The position numbers and the translations under genes were made by a program. The notes under the pieces are model-generated. The model ran no database searches. It had not been told where the DNA came from and saw only the letters and a program-made list of their open reading frames with translations. A stretch of 64,000 nt of DNA from Corylus avellana (lineage: Eukaryota > Streptophyta > Magnoliopsida > Fagales > Betulaceae): positions 7,480,614 to 7,544,613 of the forward strand of contig NC_081547.1 of the NCBI RefSeq assembly GCF_901000735.1. Direction: 5' to 3'. Position 1 is the stretch's first letter; every line of letters starts with the position of its first letter. Of the stretch, positions 35,492 through 48,288 are shown in pieces.

Positions 35492-36041
35492 TATAGCAGC
35501 ACCTCTCTTTTTAAATAGATTCAAGCACCTATTAACAAATAAATCCAATGATCACTCTTTTGCCACGTCACTCACCTTAAATTAAATAATGTTAACGAAT
35601 AATTTTATCCTATTTTTGAATAGATTCAAGACACCTATTAGAATGTGTTGCACGAATAAATTATGATGTTACATGTATTCTAGGAACATAGGATGACATG
35701 TTATGTGCTACATAGGATAGAATAAACCTTCTTCTTTTTTTTTTTTTTGACATATAGAATAAACCGCTTTTGAGTTATCTTTCTGAAGGTCTCCCTAAGT
35801 GTTCTTTATTGAGAAAAGTGAAATTCAAGTTTTGGTTGGCCAAACTATCCTTATTGAGCTTAAATACAAATAGGGTCCCAACCTAGTACACAATTGTCCT
35901 TATCACATGTTCTATGGATCAAACATCAATCAAACTATCGATCTAATCTCTTGAAAATTACTACTAAGTGGACATCATCACTTTGATCAATCGAACTATC
36001 TAATATTAAAGCTCTTGAAAATTAGAAATAACTTTATTTAT
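35492..36041. other. Intergenic, no gene seen
   Basis: AT-rich, with a short duplicated phrase (TAGATTCAAG...CACCTATTA at ~35516 and ~35621). Nothing else is recognised. Confidence 0.5.
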
Positions 36042-36416
36042 AACCCTTGAACTACTACGCATTTTAAGAGATTTTCAAATTTTAAAAACTATTAATTTCA
36101 CCCACTGAACTTTTAATTTGATACAATTGACTCATCTATCAATTTTGCCATTAAACCCTAACGGAAACCACTAAAAGGCCAAATTACACTTCAATTCTTT
36201 TTTTAAAAAAAAAAAAAAATCAAAAAATCAATGTGAATTTAAGAGTAAGTTTAAAATTTTCTAAAAGTTTCAGAAGTAGAAAGGCTATTTCATCACTTTT
36301 AACGTCCAAAAACTAACATAGGGGTAGATTGCATCAAATTGAAAGTTTGGGGAATGAAATTGAGAAGCTTTAAAATTGAGGGAGTTTTTTCAAATCACAT
36401 AGTAAATCAAGGGTTT
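36042..36416. repeat. Long foldback MITE
   Basis: The left end AACCCTTGAACTACTACGC is the inverse of the right end near TAGTAAATCAAGGGTT, and the arms pair further inward (ATTAATTTCACCC / GGGGAATGAAATTGA; TTTGATACAATTGA / TTGCATCAAATTGA). The total is ~375 bp with no coding potential. Confidence 0.65.
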
Positions 36417-36488
36417 TTTGTGAAGTTTCCCCTGAAAATTAATACAAAATGATACATTTCATTCCCTCTATCAAAGTTGAAGTGAATT

Positions 36489-36524
<36 letters not shown>

Positions 36525-37103
36525 CTTCTTTGTGAAGTCAATAGTTAACTAATCTACACCAACCAGCCAACACAGACGAATTCTAAGAACAAATAGAGTA
36601 CTTAGAGTGGAATAACGTCCAATTAATCCTTCTCTCGTCTTTTGTGCAGACATGTCAAAAAAAAAAAAAAAAAAAAAAATTTCTATATAATTTATCTACG
36701 TATTTTCAAAATTTCAAGCCCAATTAGTACCAATGTTCTTGCTTCCTACTGTGCTTGAAGATTCCACTCATGTCATCTTCCACAAAGCGGATATAAAACA
36801 TAATACATTCATATATACAACCATGACAAGTGGACCGTTACTTCTGTGAAGTGTAAGATTTTTGCAGGTATTGCAAATAAAGCAGAATGAGACAATTTTA
36901 ATGAAACAATCCTCATCCAAATCCTTACAACGTTGCTGCACAAATTCCTTCTAAGAGAGAAAGAGGAGAGTATCACACCTTAAACTCCTACTATACTTGA
37001 AAGAAATTGATGGGGAAAAAGTGTCACGAACTCTTACTATCATATAGGTTGATTTGAATCAAAGAAATGGGAGAGAGACTAAGGAGATATGGTGTATATA
37101 TGT
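36417..37103. other. Intergenic with CT microsatellite
   Basis: A (CT)15 microsatellite lies at about 36491-36521 and a 20-base A run near 36659. It is downstream of the MSL gene; no other feature is seen. Confidence 0.6.
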
Positions 37104-40100
37104 TTAAGATGAAATCGCCATTCTCCCATTGTTTACATTGAATTGTGTGACATGTACCTCTTGAGGAAGAAGGTGGTATCTTATGCCAAGGTTTTCAAAG
37201 ATCTTCTTCAACTCAAAGACTAGCTCTGATCTTCGACTGCTCTTTTCCCCATAATTTTGATGGTTCATGGTGTGTTGAACACAAAGAGACATCTTCATCT
37301 TGTCTACATTCTCGATCTCCTTCACTAGGACAGAGTGTTTTGGGTTCCAATACTTGGGCTTACTTTCAACATATCTGCATCAAACAATAACATTTTTTCA
37401 CAAACAAAACTTTACACTATTTTGTATGTTTGGTCAATGCTTAAATAACGAAGGTAATTAGTAGATGCAATAAATTTCTTACAATTGTATAGCCTTCTTT
37501 AGGGAAGTAACATCATCAGTAGAAGTAGATACATCAATGCTAAAGTCAATACAATCGGCCATGTCTGGACTTCTTCTAAAGTTGCTGATTGGCTTTGTAA
37601 GAAGGGTGGCGTTTGGGTAATAAATTTTCTCGTTATCATATCGTAAGAACACTGTTGTCAATATATTCATCTCTTCAACAATCATCTGGACATAAAACAA
37701 ATATTTTTAGTGATTATAATTATAAAAAGAAAAATGATTAGTGTTAATAATTTGTCCATAATATTTCTTCTATTTGGACAAATCTAATAATTGATTCGTA
37801 AGATAAGATGAAAAAAATATTGACGTCAATCTTTCGTTTTTGTAGTGTAACATGTTTACCTGTACACCGTCAACGACACAACGATCACCTACGTCAAAGG
37901 GGTGCATCACGAACACAAAAATGATGGACTCAAAGATTGTTTTGCACATGTTTTGGAACATAAACCCCACGAGCAGTAACTGAGATGTAACGACAAAGAT
38001 TACCTTAGTTGTGGCTAAACCCATTACAAGAAGGGAAACCACACTTATAATTACAATCACGATTGCGCTTGCCAACTTGTGAAGTTGCTGGACAGCCGTT
38101 TTGGTGTCATTCAAGGAGTGAGCTAAAGCTTTACGCTCAACGTACGCATGGACCTGACAATTCCAAAAGTGTTGGCAAAATATTTCAAGAGAAAATCTTC
38201 TTCGTAAATGGAGAAACAAATGCAACTTAAAAATAGTTTAAAAATAGTCATTTGCTTTCGAGAGAGCCATAGATTTACAAGAAAAGTGGAATTGGCATTT
38301 TCGTGACTACAAAACACACATATATATTTGATCAAAACAATAATCCCAAGTAAAAGCTAGTTTAATTAAGACCCTTCTGATCATGTGTTGAGTATGAGAT
38401 ATTTTAGATTAGGAGGTGATGCAGTGTGGCATAGTGAGAAGCAAAATCTGCACACACACTTTAGTAACTGACAATTAATTCTTCTATATATCTTTAATAA
38501 ACACTCTAAGAAATATAGAGAATATGAAAAAATAAAAAATAAAAAATAAAAAAATTCATTAAACAAATTTCAAAAAATGAAGGTGGCCTGCAAATTAAGA
38601 GCCTCTTCTTTCCGCCACTTGGGGGTGGGGCCCGGCCACCCCTAAAGATGTTTTTGGGGTAGCACAGGCCACCCTCTAACTTTTTGGGGCTTGCTCGACC
38701 ACCCTATACTCTAAGGTGAATCTTAAGTGGGAAAGTAAGCACATGTTATTTTATTGTTTATATTGAAAATTGTTAGTTTGATAATATGAAATGATTCATA
38801 TATATGTTGAAGCTTATTACCACCCAGTTTCTGAATGAAGACTTTGTAACTCTTCCAGTTTCAATTGCTCCTTCAAAAAGAGGAAATATAGTGTGAACCT
38901 CCTCACTTTTCAAAAACCTTAGTAAATCTTCCTCTTCGATATATCTGTAACACAAAAGACAAACCCATGAATAAATATAAGAAATGAAAATGATTTGTTT
39001 TTTCCACTTTCTCAAACGATGGAATTTGAACTCAACATTCTCTCTGCCTCGATCTCCATTTCAGTATCTAAAGGTTTAGTTATATGAATTATTATCAAAG
39101 GAAAGAATATAAATGATCAAATTACATATTCATATCTTAAACTTGGGGTCCCATTGAAAGAGTTACACAAAGCTTCCAAGCTTCCAACATCAAGTCTATT
39201 TTTTGAATTCAAACAAGTACAAGTTCGAAATGTGGTGGCCATAAGCAATACGACCCAATGGAAAGGAAACAATTTGTTTTGAAAAATGTGTTAGTGTCGG
39301 AGTAAACTAATACTTGAAAAGAATTTTCGGTGTTTGAAAAGTAAAAAGTTGTTTCTAAAGTTGACAACATATATGATCACAGCGACACGATCGACAACGG
39401 CCACCTAAAAATGCAAAAGTGAGTTAATGTGGTGGGTAGGCATATAGCAACCTAAGTAAATCAAAGAGGCTAGCTAATTAATTATTAACATGCTGGTGAG
39501 GCAAATTAAGAACACAAATATTGGGAGAGATCTAGAGAAAAAAAAAAAAAAAAAATTAACTCACTTGGCTCCAGGCTTTGCTACATTCTTGAATATCCTT
39601 TGAGCACAATTTCTGGCCTCCCATTCACTCGTGATCTCCGACTCAGCCTTCCCAAAATCATCAACGGTTCTAGAAATGGTCGGCGCGCAAGCCGGAAGCC
39701 ATCACATAGCTCACAAGCTTCTTCACGCTCCACGCCGTCGCCCTACCCTCCATGCTCAGCTTCCTCAGCCTCTCCATGTCGATAGTCCGCCCCGAACCGT
39801 GCCTCTTAGACCTCGACAACGGATATGACCTGTTACAATACAAATTAAATAATTAGTTTTTATTCAGTAAAGTTTTTAAAATAACTAGCGATCATTAATC
39901 TAATTCGACAACCTATCCCTCAGCCTTGCCGGCAACGTCTTGGACGCCTGTAGACGCCGACGCGGGGGCTCCCTCTCGTCGTCGTCCAGCGGCGGCCCGG
40001 AAAGCGTTTCCAAGATGTAGTGGTTGAAAACACTCTCTTTCATGCGGTCGAAGAAGGTAGCAACGTGGAAGGAGGAAGCTAGGACCTTGACAAACACGAT

Positions 40101-40886
40101 CTTTAACAACCATATGGTGGCGGCGACGAGCACCGCTATGAGCGCCCGGAACACCTTTTTAAGGAACCTGTTGTGTTTGTGAACGTTGGGGAACATGATC
40201 ATCCATGCCACCAAGACAAGGCCTAGCCAAACACAATTTTGGAAGCTCTTGCGCAAACCGTAGACGAAGTATAAGACTTTCTCTCTAAGCATGAAGTTTT
40301 GCTCGATGAGGAATACTAGTAATCCCACCACCCATCCGGAGACAAGGCGGCCGCAGAAGATCACCATCACCATAAGGCACCATTTCCATATCTCCAACCC
40401 CCATTTCTCCTCATCTTTGAGAGATTCTAGCGTAAGAGAGCAAACCAAGCATGTCATTATGATGAGGAACAATGTCCATTCAATCACCGCCCTTTTGTTA
40501 ACCTTTGTTTTCCTTTTCTTGCTGTACTTTCCTTTCCCGTCATCTTCCCAGTTTTCTTCTTCCATTCGATCATATTCGTCATCGTCGTCGTCATCATCAT
40601 CTATGTCGGTCGACGACGAAGCGTTTTCGTGGGGGTTTAAGGGTTGGAGCTCTTGGGGTTCGAGGATGATTCTCGGTGGAAGAGGGTAGTTGATTTCCTC
40701 GAACCGAGATCTGGGTTTGGAAAAGTTCAGTCGTCTAAGGCTTTTGGTTGTCGTTTGATGTTGGGAGAGTGAAATATCATTTGTGTCTGCCTCTGGAGAC
40801 CGTTTGAGCTTGGAATCCGGCAGGTCGATGTTGAGAACGACATGGTCAGTGTCGGTTTTTTGGTTGTCGGTTTTCTGTACCTCCAT
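37104..40886 (-). CDS. MSL10-like mechanosensitive channel, one frameshift in exon 2
   Basis: Six exons: 40886-39913, 39829-39565, 38944-38821, 38153-37860, 37685-37483, 37374-37104. The product (708 aa after discounting 4 nt) is a plasma-membrane channel opened by membrane tension, homologous to Arabidopsis MSL9/MSL10 and bacterial MscS. The N-terminus is long, acidic (an Asp run near residue 100) and cytosolic, and is followed by membrane helices such as AVIEWTLFLIIMTCLVCSL. Exon 4 has the pore-lining and MscS core, with ISVVSLLVMGLATTKVIF and IIFVFVMHPFDVGDR; exon 5 has NILTTVFLRYD and YYPNATLLTKPISNFRRSPD. In exon 2 the normally conserved run SGL.TISRTVDDFG is broken: after GGCTTG come 7 bases (CGCGCCG) where 3 fit, giving a premature TAG. 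Exons 3-6 are in phase only if 4 nt are discounted. This is either a recent null allele or an assembly error. Confidence 0.9.
38585..38725. repeat. GGTGGCC-rich repeat fragment in MSL intron 3
   Basis: GC-rich stretch with repeated GGCCACCC and GGTGGCC words, related in style to 43191-43440. It is probably a remnant of the same repeat family; its boundaries are not clear. Confidence 0.4.
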
Positions 40887-42921
40887 TACTACTTGCTTAA
40901 ACTCTCGTCACAGAAGCATAAACCTGTGTGCCAGCCGTGTGAATTAAATTTGTGCAAAGAAACCTTATTTTGTAGGAAGGAAATGATTCAAGGCAATAAA
41001 GTTGGAGCCTTTGTCTTGTAGATATAATTTCAAAAATGGGAAATTCTCACGTGCGTAGCTTTCGGTCAATACTGCAAATAAATTAGAGAGGTAATTGGAG
41101 CGCGGGTGGATCACTAAGGGAGAAATAATAGTATTAGTAATGATGAAAGAGATCAATTACGATTAAAAAGCATATGAGATCACAATGAACATCAATGATG
41201 ATGGATGCTTCTGTGGTAGGGGTATAGAGCTGACATATATATCTATAGTACTGATTAATCAAATATAATATTTTTTTTTTTCTCTAATCAAATATAATTA
41301 ATTTTTATGTGCAAGGACCTGTACTCTGGCAGATTTAGATATTGTGCACCTTTTTGCTTTGAATAATATTTTGGTGTCAGCTGTACTAGCTGCTTTAGAA
41401 TTTTGCTTCAATTTATATTTATTCTCTTTGTTTTTTTTTTTTTGTAAAAAAAGGAAAACCTATTACTTTTACAAACAACTCCCTAAAACACGACTCCTGA
41501 TCTAAAACTAAGCCATTAATTGAATTCTACATAAAATTACTTGTTCTTCATTACTTGAATCCATAGGGTGACAGTTTTGACAAACAGAGAAAATTCTCTT
41601 CTTTGTTGTTGTCATCCCTCGGTCATTAATAGAACTTTACAAGTGATTTGAATAATTTCAATGTAAACAAATTTTTTAAATTAGGGTAAATAAATCACTA
41701 TTTATTACAAAAAATTTCTATCGTTAACATTACAAACTCATATTTTATGAAAATGAGCACTACGTAAACTGTTACATAATAATTAATATTTTAGTTACGG
41801 CCTTGATAACTATCATACAGACAGTTAGGTTAGTTTTTAAACATGATAAGTGTAATCGAATTATAACGTACGTTAATTTGTAAAGAGTTTGTAATAAAAG
41901 TTGGAGAGAACTCAATTATCTCTAGTAATTTATGTTTCATGATGCTTAGTCTGATTGATCTAGTTGATTGAATTACCCGTTAAGAAGGACCGTTTGAGGA
42001 ATCAAAATGCATGCTTCTATATATAATTGCAATTTTTCAAGAGAGAAAAGCAAGATGGAAAATATTATAGGGAGTTAGGTTTCGTATTGAATGAAAACAC
42101 TTGATGAACGTGTCCTGATTTACTGACCCGTTAACGTTGTCCTCGATGAGGCAGTACAGGAACTTGTGGCGGTAGATAAGCCCCTTTAATGATAATGAAT
42201 CATATTCTAGCCAACTAAATAATTGCAATTAAATGGACCACACATGATTCTCATTACACGTAAAGAAAAAGAAAGTTTAATAAATATCTAAATTGTTTCT
42301 AGAGAGTTTTCTATATCATTCAAATCATTATGGTCACACAATTACACTGAGAAAAGGAGTCTGATTAATTAACAACTTCCTCTTATATATTCAAACCCTT
42401 TTTGTAAAAGCTTACCCGTTAAATGCAGCGCCCATTAGTGGACACTAACACTCATTATGTCTGGCATTATTATCGGACAGCCAGATAACAAAGCTTGTGT
42501 ACCGCTAGCACGCATAACAGCTCCTTATCTCTCTCTCCCTCTCTCTAGATCTCATGTGTATGTGATGGGCGGCTCTTTTTAATCACATGTTTTAATAAAT
42601 GATAGAAATTTTCTCCAAATCAGTTTAGAGGAACTATCCTTCGATCAACTTCACTTACTCCCCTCAAACTTTCGCGCTTTTTGCAGATATTCTCCTATTG
42701 TTCAAAAACTTTCACTTTAATATATCAAACTTTCTTTTCGTTCCAAATACCCTCTACCGTTAGCTTTTGCAGTTAAATCAAACGGTAGATTTAGTAAAAG
42801 ACCTTTATACCCCTAAATTTTTTTAAATTTTCAAATTTACCCTTATTTATAAATAAAAAATTATTATTATAATTATTGATTTATTTATTTTTTTTTTTTA
42901 AAAAAAAAGAAACTGTTTTAT
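40887..42921. other. Upstream of MSL gene and long intergenic AT-rich region
   Basis: No gene is seen. Around 42660-42840 there is half of a foldback element of the same style as 36042-36416 (TTACTCCCCTCAAACTTTCGCGC). The MSL promoter should be within ~40887-41300 but I find no certain core motif. Confidence 0.5.
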
Positions 42922-43168
42922 GTCAATCTCGGTGATCCTCTAGGCCGTGGAATTTTCAACGTCAACGGCGGCTCATGGAGGTTTTAGCGGAAAATAGCGA
43001 GCTTGGAGCTTGGTTCCATCTCGGTTCGGACCTACGTGTACGAGATTGTCACCTCCGAGATCCAATCCAAGCTAATCTCTCTTACAATCCGTCGTCGGAA
43101 AAGAAGACGGAGTTTTAGACTTGCAAGATGTGTTTCCCCGCTTCTCCTTCGACAACATTTGCGGACAT
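42922..43168 (+). pseudogene. Cytochrome P450 (CYP94-like) fragment
   Basis: Reads VNLGDPLGRGIFNVNGGSWR, then a TAG two codons on, then RKIASLELGSISVRTY and YEIVTSEIQSKL. After a frame change it continues LDLQDVFPRFSFDNICG. This is the B-C helix region of CYP94/CYP86-type fatty-acid omega-hydroxylases. Substrate-recognition, I-helix and haem-binding parts are absent. It runs directly into GGTGGCC-rich repeat sequence, suggesting capture or displacement by a transposon. Confidence 0.78.
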
Positions 43169-43450
43169 TATTCTCTGACCACCCCTTTAAAGGTTCTTGG
43201 TGGTCACGATCCACTCTGGGGGCCACCGCTTGGCCTTTGTGGGTGGAGTTCTCGGCCACCCCCGCACAACTCTATTTTGCTTTTTGATTTGCCTCCAGGG
43301 TGGTTGACCACCCCTCATGGGGCCATGAGGTGCTTCGCCACCTCCCCCACTTTTGGGCTAATTTTTTCCCCCATGTCCCAATATGTGGTGGCTGGCCACC
43401 CCCTGTTGGCCACAGGGGTGGCCAGCTACCCTCTTTTTTATTATATTTGT
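43169..43450. repeat. GGTGGCC/GGCCACC-rich repeat
   Basis: Dense in CCACCCC and GGGTGGCC words in both orientations (for example GTGGCTGGCCACCCCCTG and CACAGGGGTGGCCAGCTACC, which pair as a hairpin near 43387-43429). It is likely the interior or end of a transposable element abutting the P450 fragment. Confidence 0.5.
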
Positions 43451-43529
43451 TTTTAATTTTTTATTATTTTTATTTTTAAAAGTAAAATAATAAAATAGTA
43501 TTATATTTTTTAATGCACCACATGGCGGG

Positions 43530-43611
43530 TTGATGGCCTTAGGATCTCTAAGGAGAGATCCTAGCCATCAACTGGATCCTCTCCAGTCCATTTTGAACTG
43601 GAGAGGATCAT
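43530..43611. repeat. Two adjacent perfect-stem hairpins
   Basis: Hairpin 1 (43530-43571): TTGATGGCC...TAGGATCTCT pairs with AGAGATCCTA-GCCATCAA. Hairpin 2 (about 43575-43610): GATCCTCTCCAGT pairs with ACTGGAGAGGATC around a 9-base loop. No T run follows, so a terminator reading is not supported; a transposon end is more likely. Confidence 0.65.
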
Positions 43612-44601
43612 TGTCCCCGGTTTGGAGGAAATTTCTGTCATTTAATAAATGAATCACATTTTGTGACTCTAACATTGGATGAAGCATACTTGTTAGCGTT
43701 GGAAAGCTTATTTAGAGGGCTACAAAGTCATGTTTCATAAAATTTTGCTAATTTCAATGTTTATTGAGTCAAAACGGATTGTAAAGAGAAGATCGAAAAG
43801 TTTAGCAGGATAACTCATCTGTAGTTTATGTTCGAACAAGTTGACATAAGTGTTCGTTCAATAACTCGTCCGAAGTTGTGTTCAAACGAGCCGCTGAAGA
43901 AGATTTGTGAATTCAAGCAAGTATATGTTATGGCCGTCTAGAACCTCTTTTTTTTTATTATTATTTTTATTTTATTTATTTATTTTTATGAGTTTATGAT
44001 GTGTTTTTAACAGTTATCAATAAGAAATACTCGGAGGTTAAGTTTCTCTTATGTTTGCCTCAAATCCTTGATTGACTCTTGGTTTTGAAAAGAGTTACGA
44101 TTCTTGTTTTGTTTGTCTTTGTGAACTTATCACGTTATGCTGCATCAGTAAGTCAATTATGATCACTCAGACCTGTGTCCATGGCTTTTGGATCGTAGAA
44201 CTGTGTGTCTTTCTCTTAGTAGTGAGCATCACCTTTAGGCATGAAGTTTTGGGTGTATCACAGTTGTATTTGTTGAGCAATAGAGTTGATACGTGTCGAG
44301 GATCGAATAGGTGACGATCCTCTTGGCCAATAAATTAAAAATAAGGCTTTATTGTATGTTCTTTGTAGCACTAATTCACAACGTCGCCATCAATCATGAG
44401 GTTTGAGGGTGTGATTGATCATTTATTTGTATTACCTGAGTTTAGAAAGACCCAAAGTCTTCAAGCCTAGTTCTTTTAGAAGAAAATTGGGGTGTGAACC
44501 CTTACTAGTAGTACTCATGAGATTAGAACTTTCACTTGTGTAGTGGAACATGTAACTCATTTTGCTGGTCTATTTATTTTGTTCCTTTGATTTTTTTTTT
44601 C

Positions 44602-44656
<55 letters not shown>

Positions 44657-45359
44657 TCCTTGCATGTTGTCAACCTCAAGTCTTGTCATATTGAACCTAA
44701 ATGTGATACACAAATAAATTAGAAATCCTGCCAAATCATTCAGAAATACAAAACATTTGGTAATAGTCAGAATAACCATCATACGTCAAAATACATGTTG
44801 GTCATAGATCGCATTGCCGCCACCGTCCAATTATTACCACCATCGTTCACATGGACTCTGCCATCTGCTTCTACACGGTACTAGGGTCAAAATCGTCCTT
44901 GGGCACTATATTCCAATCATCATCGCTAAGAATTCCCCCATGTAGATGAACGTGCTCGCCATCACGTAGTACATGCCGAGGTAAATTAGACTTGCTATAT
45001 TCTCTCTCTCACTTTTTGTACCATCACTCGTGATAAAGAGGTAAACCACATAGACCAATCAAGAATTTAACCATATGGTAAGAATTTGAATTCTAATTGT
45101 ATTAAATTGATGATGGTGAGAAATGGCGTAATACATCATTAGCAATTTAGCAAAAATATATAGCTTATTTATATTCTTTCTCCATGCTATAATTGACGAA
45201 TTGAAGTAAAACATTTTCTTGAATTTATTAATTTGTGGTCAGAAAATGAAAATTGTAGAGTAATATTAATATCAAATAACATTTGTGTTGCAAGTAATAA
45301 CACAATGTCGAGAGACCAAACATGATCCTGAGATAGGCTTCACTCTCTTAATTTGCTAG
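43612..45359. other. Intergenic with long poly-T
   Basis: No gene is recognised. A ~48-base T run lies at about 44606-44653. A short region at 44790-44990 has balanced composition and could be an old coding fragment, but no family was identified. Confidence 0.5.
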
Positions 45360-47900
45360 TTTTTTATTGGATGTGTTTTTTGTTGAAACTATGCAAATTC
45401 GGTAAAAACAAAAATAAAGAGAAGGAAAGAGAGAACAACATATAGAACAATTTTATGTGATTCACTAGCTTTTCCATCATATTCAACAAATCTTTCATGG
45501 TATATAACATTGCATACATCAAACATGCTACTACACTAGCATATGACATCTTTAACATATCTTCAACTTCTTTTGTCTTGGGACAATGTCTAGCATATAA
45601 TCTGAAGTGATTTTCCAGCAGTGTGCTTACTCATCTAGCATCATTCATACTAAATTTCTCCACCACCTTTTTGACATAAGTATTTTGAGAAACCAATAAT
45701 TTTTCAGCCTCTCTGTTCCTTCAAATCTCCATACCAAGAACTTCTTACCAGCGCTTCTTCAATCTACAAACAAGGTGCTCTGTTTCAAGTTACTTAAACC
45801 CTTTTGGTTGCTTAATGTAACTTTTCTCCTACCAATCACCATAAAGAAAAGTTGTTTCTAAATCCAATTACTTCAATTCCATATTAATATTAGCCACTAA
45901 AACCAACATTAATGTTCTAATAAAAGCGTGTCTAACAACCGGGAATAGAACTTAATTATAATCAACCACTTTCCTTTGTGGGTATCCTTTTGCTACTAAC
46001 CAGGCATTAAACTTTTCCTCTTCCTTTTCTAATATTGCTTCCTTTTTCCTATAAACTCATTTACAACCTATTGCCATCTTTTCCTTGAAAAGTTCCACTA
46101 CTCCCTGGGTCTTTTTTTTTTTTTTTTTTTACATGTCCGCACAAGAGTGGGGGAGGGGAGATTCGAACTAGTGACATCCGCTTCATAAGTCTTATTCTTG
46201 TGCAGTGACTTTATTTCCACCATCTATCTATTCTTCTCAAGTAGACAAATCCCCACTATTGGTAACTAGTGCATAAGAAACAAGATGCTCAAAGCGAAAG
46301 TTACTAATTTGAATATCTCTTTCTCCCTCCCTTTGGGGCCAATTATTTATTTAAAAGGAAAAAACAAGATGCTCAAATCCATACCTAACTAGTGGCCTTA
46401 AGTTGTGTATGGCTCCATTTGTGGCTACGCTATGATGTTCCTAGTCGCTGGTACAAAATTCTTGTTCTGACCAAATTTCATTTACTTTTTATGAATCCTC
46501 TAGCTCCACTTGTACCACTAGTTTCTTGCTATCGCTTCCTTCTAGCTCATTCTTCTCGTCTTCATCGAAAACTTTTAGCATCGAGGCTTCATCTAGGCCT
46601 CATACATCCCTGTTGATCACCACCTTTTATGCTTTTGCGTCCCAAAATTCATACCGTTTTATCCCTTTCTCATACCCGAGAAAGATGCACCTTTTTTCGA
46701 TTTTGTAATCGTTTTGACCTTTCTTCACTAAACATATGAAATAAGTAGGACACCCAAATACTCTCATCACACAGTAATCTATTTCCTTGTTTGTGCCCCT
46801 TCAGTGAGCTTCCCCTTTAGTGTCACTCTAAGTGATCTGTTAATGATATAGCAAGCCACTGCAACAACTCAAAATATCTTAGGAAGCCTAACATTCAATT
46901 CAAGCACCTTGCTTTCTCAGCAATTGTTCTTTTCATCCTCTCAGCCACACCATTCTATTGAGATGTCTTCAAGATTGTGAAATGTAACTTGAACCATGCT
47001 CTTTACAAAATTTCAAAAACTCAACATCCTTATACTCTGTATCGTTATCTGTCTTGAGACATTTAATCCATTTCCCGGTCTAGTTTCCTACTTCAACTTT
47101 CCACAACTTAAACTTGGTAAAAGTCTCATATTTGTTCTTCATGAAGTAAAGCCAAACCTTTTTGGAGTAATCATCGATGAAGCTCACAAATACAGAGGTC
47201 TGTCCCTTGAGACTACTCTCATTGACCCACAAACATCTGAATGTATATAATCTAGAATACCTTATATCTTGTAAGTGATAGTCTTGAATTGCACCCTACG
47301 TTGTTTCTCAATGACACAGTAAATACAGAAATCAAGTTTACATGAGTTAATCCCTTTCAACAGATTTCTTCTACATCATGTCATGCTCACCCATATCCAT
47401 ATGCCCCAATCAAATATAAAAATTTGTCATCAGACCAAGATACAGAAAATATTGCTGCAGCAACTCCACCTACAATTATTACTCCCTAACAACCTGTATA
47501 TATTCTGCAACTTTCTGATACTTCAACATTGCCTAAGCACACTTGGTCATCTTCATAACTCCATCTTAAGACTTATAAGACTTATAATTATAGCCATTAG
47601 AGACTAAGATATCCAATAAAACTAAATTTTTCTTTAAATCTAGTACACGTCTCACATCATCCAACGCTCTCACAACACCACCAAACATTTTAATTGTATT
47701 AATGTCTATTCCAACAACTTTAGACGTAGCATCATTACTCATTAGAACAAAACTACAATTTATAGACCTATAGGTGTTGAATCAGTCCCTATGAAAGGAA
47801 AATGTGATAAAAGCATGTGGAATCCAAAATCCAAGAGTCCAACAAGTGATCAGAACCTGTCGTACACTGGACCACAACATCACCAAACGAAATTATTTGC
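45360..47900 (-). mobile_element. Degenerate Copia retrotransposon
   Basis: On the minus strand, in order: LLDSWILDSTCFYH (protease/gag-pre-integrase junction, ~47820-47870); integrase core IKCLKTDNDTEYKDVEFLKF and a degraded NRMVW (~46900-47070); then RT from WLVAKGYPQRKVVDYN (~45990) through QLD-type motifs to VVEKFSMNDA and YASVVACLMYAM (~45400-45650). Stops and frameshifts are everywhere and no LTRs were found, so it is old. It lies downstream of the secreted six-Cys gene. Confidence 0.8.
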
Positions 47901-48288
47901 CAAATTACATGCAAATGTCAGAGTGCTTTTACTTCTTTTGTTATTTTCTTAACACAGACAATACCCAACTGTCACAGAACTATTCTTCCAGAATGTGCAC
48001 CCAGGCAGGACATGGTCAGCCATATGCCAAGGCTTGTAAACATGAACTAAGCCTTGATTAGACCTACTTAAATAAATAATCCAAGAAGTACTCCCTAGCC
48101 ACTGTGATAAAACATCCCAAGAACTAGACTCATCAAAATACGAGCACTTGAAGAGATTAACAACTCAATAGTATTTGAGCTTTTTTCTTTTTTCACTTGG
48201 CGATTGTGGAGGGGAGAAGGAAGCAATTTCAGATGAAAGGGCAATGAATATGCAGCATGTCACAATACAATACTGTCAATTACCGCAT

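Noticed and set aside
39600..39828. Plus-strand open frames opposite MSL exon 2
   Set aside because: Antisense shadows of a GC-rich coding exon; the minus strand has the conserved MSL sequence.
43530..43611. Hairpins as transcription terminators
   Set aside because: This is a plant nuclear genome and there is no T run; bacterial-style terminators are not expected.
44790..44990. Possible coding fragment with balanced composition
   Set aside because: Both strands give short readable stretches with stops, and none matches a family with confidence.
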